Of a stretch of DNA of 64,000 bases, positions 60,728-64,000 are shown in pieces (the stretch's first letter is position 1; every line of letters begins with the position of its first letter). This DNA is from Zetaproteobacteria bacterium CG1_02_55_237. Its GTDB lineage: Bacteria; Pseudomonadota; Zetaproteobacteria; Mariprofundales; Mariprofundaceae. The notes beneath the pieces are model-generated. The model did not search any database, was not told the origin of the DNA, and saw only the letters and a program-made list of their open reading frames with translations. Location of the stretch: assembly GCA_001871195.1 (NCBI GenBank), contig MNXA01000038.1, positions 1 to 64,000 of the forward strand, given 5' to 3'. The position numbers and the translations under genes were made by a program.

Positions 60728-60838
60728 TCAGGTGTTTGTGGTTCGGCCTGCCATCGCAACGTTGGACAAGATTACCGGCAGAATCAATCCAAGTACCGTG
60801 AACATCAGAAAAGCAGGAATAAAGGTCTCAAAATGCAT
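60728..60838 (-). CDS. 36-residue single-span membrane protein, twin of the globin anchor
   Basis: MHFETFIPAFLMFTVLGLIL and then PVILSNVAMAGRTTNT, preceded by GGGAGG seven bases before the ATG and followed by a strong terminator. It is too short to be found by a long-ORF search. Residues 1-32 match the N-terminal anchor of the globin at 62037 at 25 of 32 positions. So it is probably a membrane partner made alone: perhaps a subunit with the globin, or with the reductase next door. No known family was recognised. Confidence 0.75.
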   Translation of the reverse strand: MHFETFIPAFLMFTVLGLILPVILSNVAMAGRTTNT

Positions 60839-60958
60839 TTGTCAGCCTCCCGTAAATTAGCAGCGGCCCACGCTATCGCCCCAATCGACACGATGCAAGC
60901 AGTGATAACAAAACACTTACCCGGCTGATCGTTGCCTTTCTTGCCGGCTGGCTAATCG

Positions 60959-61930
60959 TTAATCGTGTGGTGAAAACACAAATGGGTCGGAATAGATATC
61001 CTGCATCGAAGCACCGGCCAGAAAACACTTCTGCCGCAGCGCGTTAACAATAGCGGGGTCACCGCAAATAAAAACACGGTAGCCAGACAGTGAGCCCAAT
61101 ACATGCGAGGGAATATCGACAAGATTGCCTTGCAACCCTCCCTCCGGTGGCTCCCCATGCAGCACAACGGGGGTATAGGTAAGATTTGCATGCTCCGCAT
61201 GTAAATCGCGCAAGGTCTGTTCAAGATACAGGCCTGCGGTGGCAAGGCTGGCATGAAAAAGATGTATCGGGCCGGTATGCCTATGACTAAAAACATCGCG
61301 CAAAATACCGTACAACGGTGCAAGACCTGTACCCGTGCCAACCAAGAGTAACGGTTGCTCGATCCTGCCAGAGATATAGAAACAATCGCCGGCAGGCCCA
61401 AAAAACACCACATCATCGCCAAGCTGCAGCTCATCGAACACCCAATTGCTCATTTTACCTTCGGGAACCCGTTTGATATGCAACTCGAGAAAATCGTCGC
61501 TCTCTATACTGGCCAGAGAATAGCTGCGCGTAAGCTCGTCGGAGGGGCGTAGAAGATTAATGAACTGTCCTGCCCGATAGGAAAAACCCGATGGCCGCTC
61601 CAGACGAAGGCGAACCACACTTTCGTTAAGAAGCTCCTTCTCTGTCACCTTCACCGTTTTGCGCGGTGAAACCGAAGACAGCCCGATACTCATATCACCG
61701 GTCGGCTTGCAAATACAGGCAAGAAAGAAATTCTGCTGCTTCAGCGTATCCTTAAGGCCGCTCTGCGATTCAGGCGGAGGCGTCCCCTCCAGCGCACGAA
61801 TCATGCAGCTCTGGCAGGCGCCGCTCTGACACGATGAAGGAAGCAACACTCCATGACGCGTCATGCACTCAAGGATGGTTTCATCCCCGGCGCAAAAGTA
61901 TTCCTGACCTTCAAACGTAATGGTGGGCAT
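60959..61930 (-). CDS. Ferredoxin-type flavin reductase (2Fe-2S/FAD/NAD)
   Basis: 323 residues. An N-terminal plant-type [2Fe-2S] domain (CQSGACQSCM and later ACIC), an FAD-binding barrel with RSYSLASIE, and an NAD-binding part with LVGTGTGLAP and CGDP. Same order as CDP-6-deoxyglucoseen reductase or phenol hydroxylase reductase. Next to globins it is well placed to keep them reduced for NO dioxygenation, a split version of flavohaemoglobin (inference). GGGAGC precedes the ATG. Confidence 0.88.
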   Translation of the reverse strand: MPTITFEGQEYFCAGDETILECMTRHGVLLPSSCQSGACQSCMIRALEGTPPPESQSGLKDTLKQQNFFLACICKPTGDMSIGLSSVSPRKTVKVTEKELLNESVVRLRLERPSGFSYRAGQFINLLRPSDELTRSYSLASIESDDFLELHIKRVPEGKMSNWVFDELQLGDDVVFFGPAGDCFYISGRIEQPLLLVGTGTGLAPLYGILRDVFSHRHTGPIHLFHASLATAGLYLEQTLRDLHAEHANLTYTPVVLHGEPPEGGLQGNLVDIPSHVLGSLSGYRVFICGDPAIVNALRQKCFLAGASMQDIYSDPFVFSPHD

Positions 61931-61987
61931 AGCCTGCTCCCGAATGAAATCTTTCTTTCAACGATCCATAGCAATAACCAATAATAG

Positions 61988-62006
61988 AAAGGGCCCAGAT
62001 GGGCCC
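61988..62006 (-). terminator. Possible terminator after the globin operon
   Basis: gggccc - agat - gggccc, followed on the minus strand by TTTCTATT. Modest T-run. Lies 30 bases past the anchored-globin stop and before the reductase start, so reductase expression may partly depend on read-through. Confidence 0.55.
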
Positions 62007-62036
62007 CTCCATGACACTCGCTATCTAATAATGCCT

Positions 62037-62537
62037 TCAGCGATCCAGCACATCATCGCGCGTGCTTTCAGCCACGCCGATAATCGTCTGAATCAGATTC
62101 TCCGGAACCCCGAGTTCAGCAAGGGTAGCACGCAAATGCATCAGGATATGATCGAAATGGGAATCGTTCAAACCCATCTTAACCAAATGCCTGTGGCCCT
62201 CGCGCATGTCCTTGCCGGTATAGTTATGAGGTCCACCCATGACCATGGTCAGAAAGGCTTTCTGCTTGGCTGCCTGTTTGCTCATATCCACGCCAGCAAA
62301 AAACCGATTCACATAGGCATCGGCCAGCACGCGGCGATAAAACACATCCACGGCAGCATCCACAGCGGCAGCACCGCCAATCTGGTCGTACACACTGGCT
62401 GCTGCAGCAGGCGCTTTGGCCTTATCCTCCGTGGGCATCAGGCGACCACCCATGGCAATATTGGAAAGAAGGACCGGAACGATCAAGCCCAGCACGGCGA
62501 ACATGATAAATGCGGGGATAAATGTTTCGAGATGCAT
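62037..62537 (-). CDS. Membrane-anchored group 1 truncated haemoglobin
   Basis: 166 residues from the ATG at 62537, one base after the stop of the globin at 62539. Residues 1-32 are a membrane helix (LETFIPAFIMFAVLGLIVP, followed by VLLSNIAMGGR). A 20-residue Ala/Lys-rich linker follows. The globin (from YDQIGGAAAVD) is closely similar to the soluble one and keeps GKDMREGHRHL with the expected proximal His and the Tyr-rich distal start (VFYRRVL). An anchor on such a globin is unusual. Likely faces the cytoplasm or the periplasm; topology cannot be fixed from sequence. Confidence 0.85.
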   Translation of the reverse strand: MHLETFIPAFIMFAVLGLIVPVLLSNIAMGGRLMPTEDKAKAPAAAASVYDQIGGAAAVDAAVDVFYRRVLADAYVNRFFAGVDMSKQAAKQKAFLTMVMGGPHNYTGKDMREGHRHLVKMGLNDSHFDHILMHLRATLAELGVPENLIQTIIGVAESTRDDVLDR

Positions 62538-62538
62538 A

Positions 62539-62904
62539 TCAGCGATCCAGCACGTCTTCGCGTGTGCTCTCGGCAACGCTTATGACGGTATCAATCAGCT
62601 CCTGAGCAACGCCCAGTTCGGCCAGTGTAGAACGCAGATGGCAAAGAATATGATCGAAGTGGGCATCGTTGAGACCCATCTTGACCAGATGCCTGTGGCC
62701 TTCACGCATGTCCTTGCCCGTATAGTTATTCGGCCCGCCGGTAACCATGGTCAGGAAGCCCTTCTGTTTGGCAGCCTGTTTGGTCATGTCCACGCCGGCA
62801 AAAAAGCGGTTCACATAATGATCGCCCAGCACCTTGCGGTAGAACACATCCACAGCGGCATTGATGGCAGCTTCACCGCCCAGTTGTTCGTAAACAGTAC
62901 TCAT
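62539..62904 (-). CDS. glbN: Group 1 truncated haemoglobin, soluble
   Basis: 121 residues from the ATG at 62904 (GAGGAGG nine bases upstream). YEQLGGEAAINAAVDVFY, RFFAGVDMTKQ, GGPNNYTGKDM and REGHRHLVKMGLNDAHFD fit trHbI. TrHbI in mycobacteria and cyanobacteria protect against NO by turning it to nitrate; that role is likely here given the NsrR-like gene next door. Overlaps nothing; the operator palindrome lies just before its ribosome site. The frame open to 62928 is not used. Confidence 0.92.
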   Translation of the reverse strand: MSTVYEQLGGEAAINAAVDVFYRKVLGDHYVNRFFAGVDMTKQAAKQKGFLTMVTGGPNNYTGKDMREGHRHLVKMGLNDAHFDHILCHLRSTLAELGVAQELIDTVISVAESTREDVLDR

Positions 62905-62920
62905 ATATACCCTCCTCAAT

Positions 62921-62939
62921 TGATGCATTTTGCATGATT
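62921..62939. promoter_or_regulatory. NsrR-like operator upstream of the globins
   Basis: TGATGCATTTTGCATGATT, with the perfect palindrome ATGCA-TTT-TGCAT (62923-62935). One half matches the known NsrR half-site (AAGATGCATTT) at nine of 11 bases. It is between the divergent nsrR and globin genes and abuts the globin ribosome site, so bound protein would block the globin operon. The spacing (GATGCA-N3-TGCATG) is tighter than the classic 11-1-11 site, so NsrR binding is an inference. Confidence 0.65.
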
Positions 62940-63006
62940 GTTAACCACACATCCGGCAGCATAACCAAGCTGGACAAAACATGTCAACCCAATCTATCAT
63001 TACCCA

Positions 63007-63468
63007 ATGCAGCTGACCCAATACACTGATTATTCCTTACGTGTTCTCATTTATCTGGGCATCCATCAGGATCGGCGGGTTACCATCAGCGAGATTTCCA
63101 CAGCCTACGACATCTCACGCAATCACCTGGTGAAGGTGGTACATCAGCTTTCGAATAATGGCTGGATCACCACCATCCGGGGCAAGAGCGGCGGCATGCA
63201 CCTGGCCTTTCCGCCGGAGCAAATCAATATCGGTACCATCATTCGCCAAACCGAACCGCATATGAATTTATTGGAATGCTTCGACCAAGAAAATGATAAA
63301 TGCATCATCAGCCCGTCCTGCAGCCTGAAGCGGACGCTCTATCAGGCTCGCAAGGCCTTTATGGAAGTCCTTGATCAGCATACCCTGGCTGACTCTCTCG
63401 GTCCGAAATCAGCTGAAATCATCCGCATCTTTCAAGACATGACCGAACAGAAAAAAACCGCTGCTTAG
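63007..63468 (+). CDS. nsrR: NsrR-like Rrf2-family NO-sensing regulator
   Basis: 153 residues. MQLTQYTDYSLRVLIYLG opens like NsrR of E. coli, then the winged helix with SRNHLVKVVHQLSNNGW and RGKSGG. Three cysteines (Cys91, Cys99, Cys105; ECFDQENDKCIISPSC) are spaced like those that bind the [4Fe-4S] cluster in NsrR (91/96/102 in E. coli). Cluster loss on NO would free the operator. Divergent from the globins; no strong ribosome site. Confidence 0.87.
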   Translation: MQLTQYTDYSLRVLIYLGIHQDRRVTISEISTAYDISRNHLVKVVHQLSNNGWITTIRGKSGGMHLAFPPEQINIGTIIRQTEPHMNLLECFDQENDKCIISPSCSLKRTLYQARKAFMEVLDQHTLADSLGPKSAEIIRIFQDMTEQKKTAA

Positions 63469-63555
63469 GTATTCTTTATACTCCGTTCAACGCCCCATCT
63501 GTCATTCCCTGCCATCGTCCCTGATTCAACCTGATGAGCTTTTTCGCTTAAAATG

Positions 63556-63590
63556 AAAAAAACCCCCTTCCGATAAAAGAAGGAGGCCTT
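63556..63590 (-). terminator. Terminator of the cytochrome at the right edge
   Basis: On the minus strand cctccttc - ttttatcg - gaaggggg (one mismatch) followed by TTTTTTT. Lies 37 bases past the stop at 63628. Convergent with nsrR; nothing else in 63469-63627. Confidence 0.8.
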
Positions 63591-63627
63591 TTCATTCTCC
63601 GGTATGCGACACAAGGTCGCTGCCTGA

Positions 63628-64000
63628 CTATTTGAAATTCACACCGCGAATAATTTCCCTCTCGCAGCACAGTGTGCGGATATGACCAACCATCTGGGTA
63701 ATCTCTTCGTCTGTAAATGTATCAGCCCAAGCAGGCATTTTGACCGACTTGTTCACCGCAGGGCCACCGAATTTGATGGCTTTGAATATCTCAGTATTGG
63801 TGCGCGTCATCATGTATTTGTTATCACTGTGATCACGCGGACGCACGTTCATCGCCGGTACATTCACGCCATCACCCTTACCATGCATACCATGACATTG
63901 CATGCAATAACTCTTGTAATTAAGGAATGCTTCCTCCGCATTTGCGACAGGGGCCGCAATAAACATCAGGGCTGCTACTGCAAAAAGAAGATTAATTGGC
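63628..64000 (-). CDS. Exported cytochrome c, N-terminus outside window
   Basis: At least 124 residues. The frame stays open to the window edge (PINLLFAVAALMFIAAPVAN), a signal peptide core that must begin right of 64000; the ATG at 63966 is internal to it. The mature part has YCMQCHGMHGKGDG (haem CxxCH), a likely Met ligand in VKMPAWADTF, and the pattern of class I cytochrome c (PF13442-type). Ends with a Cys pair (TLCCERE) that is uncommon. Partner not visible. Confidence 0.85.
   Translation of the reverse strand, partial: PINLLFAVAALMFIAAPVANAEEAFLNYKSYCMQCHGMHGKGDGVNVPAMNVRPRDHSDNKYMMTRTNTEIFKAIKFGGPAVNKSVKMPAWADTFTDEEITQMVGHIRTLCCEREIIRGVNFK

Overview
The window is ordinary chromosomal DNA of a Gram-negative, proteobacteria-like organism. 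It is densely packed, with many ATGA or TGATG overlapping gene pairs. The gene set suggests a respiring autotroph-like or marine bacterium: many small c-type cytochromes, cytochrome b561-like proteins, full Trp, Arg and branched-chain amino-acid genes, truncated globins, and glycogen metabolism. The gmk-rpoZ-rel and trpFBA-accD-folC orders are typical of Proteobacteria. A Zetaproteobacterium (Mariprofundus-like iron oxidiser) would fit, but this is inference: there is no rRNA or other marker here to settle it. No tRNA, rRNA, CRISPR array, prophage or insertion sequence was seen.

Layout. 0-9 kb: glycogen/alpha-glucan block (pgm-glgB on the minus strand; glgC, a GH57 amylase and malQ on the plus strand), preceded by the start of a DUF347-type membrane protein cut by the window edge. 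9-18 kb: two small exported proteins, recG, rpmB, then ferredoxin-gmk-rpoZ-rel-ridA, an AGCS symporter and a MIF-like tautomerase. 18-19.4 kb: a helix-hairpin-helix protein with a histone H1-like tail, and a small cysteine-rich protein. 19.4-32 kb: amino-acid biosynthesis (ilvB-ilvN; trpF-trpB-trpA with a metallo-beta-lactamase-fold gene, accD and folC; argD-argF-argB-argG). 32-39 kb: two b561-like membrane proteins, an ArsR regulator with a Cys-x-Cys metal site, a lone F1 epsilon-like gene between direct repeats, a Met-rich cytochrome, and an arsenic block (thioredoxin-like protein, ArsP-type permease, sigma factor, then acr3-arsC).

39-49.7 kb: a GlpD-like oxidoreductase and glycerophosphodiesterase, smpB, a tandem pair of small cytochromes c, clpB behind a good sigma-32-like promoter, a sensor kinase/response-regulator pair whose regulator has lost the GAFTGA loop, dapA and a Dabb protein. 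49.8-57 kb: a PfkB kinase, a glycosylase-like/DUF1722 protein next to a TudS-like DUF523 desulfidase, a methyltransferase, ubiA, thiI, a BLUF photoreceptor joined to a PsiE-like membrane domain, and an msrB broken by an in-frame TGA. 57-60.6 kb: a gpmI-MotA-like-vWA operon. 60.7-64 kb: a nitric-oxide-defence-like cluster: an NsrR-like Rrf2 regulator divergent from two group-1 truncated globins, one carrying an N-terminal membrane anchor; a ferredoxin/flavin reductase; and a 36-residue membrane protein nearly identical to that globin's anchor. A cytochrome c gene runs off the right edge.

The least ordinary parts are the globin/NsrR/anchor cluster, the MotA-like/vWA pair, the BLUF-PsiE fusion, the GAYAAA response regulator and the HhH-H1 protein.
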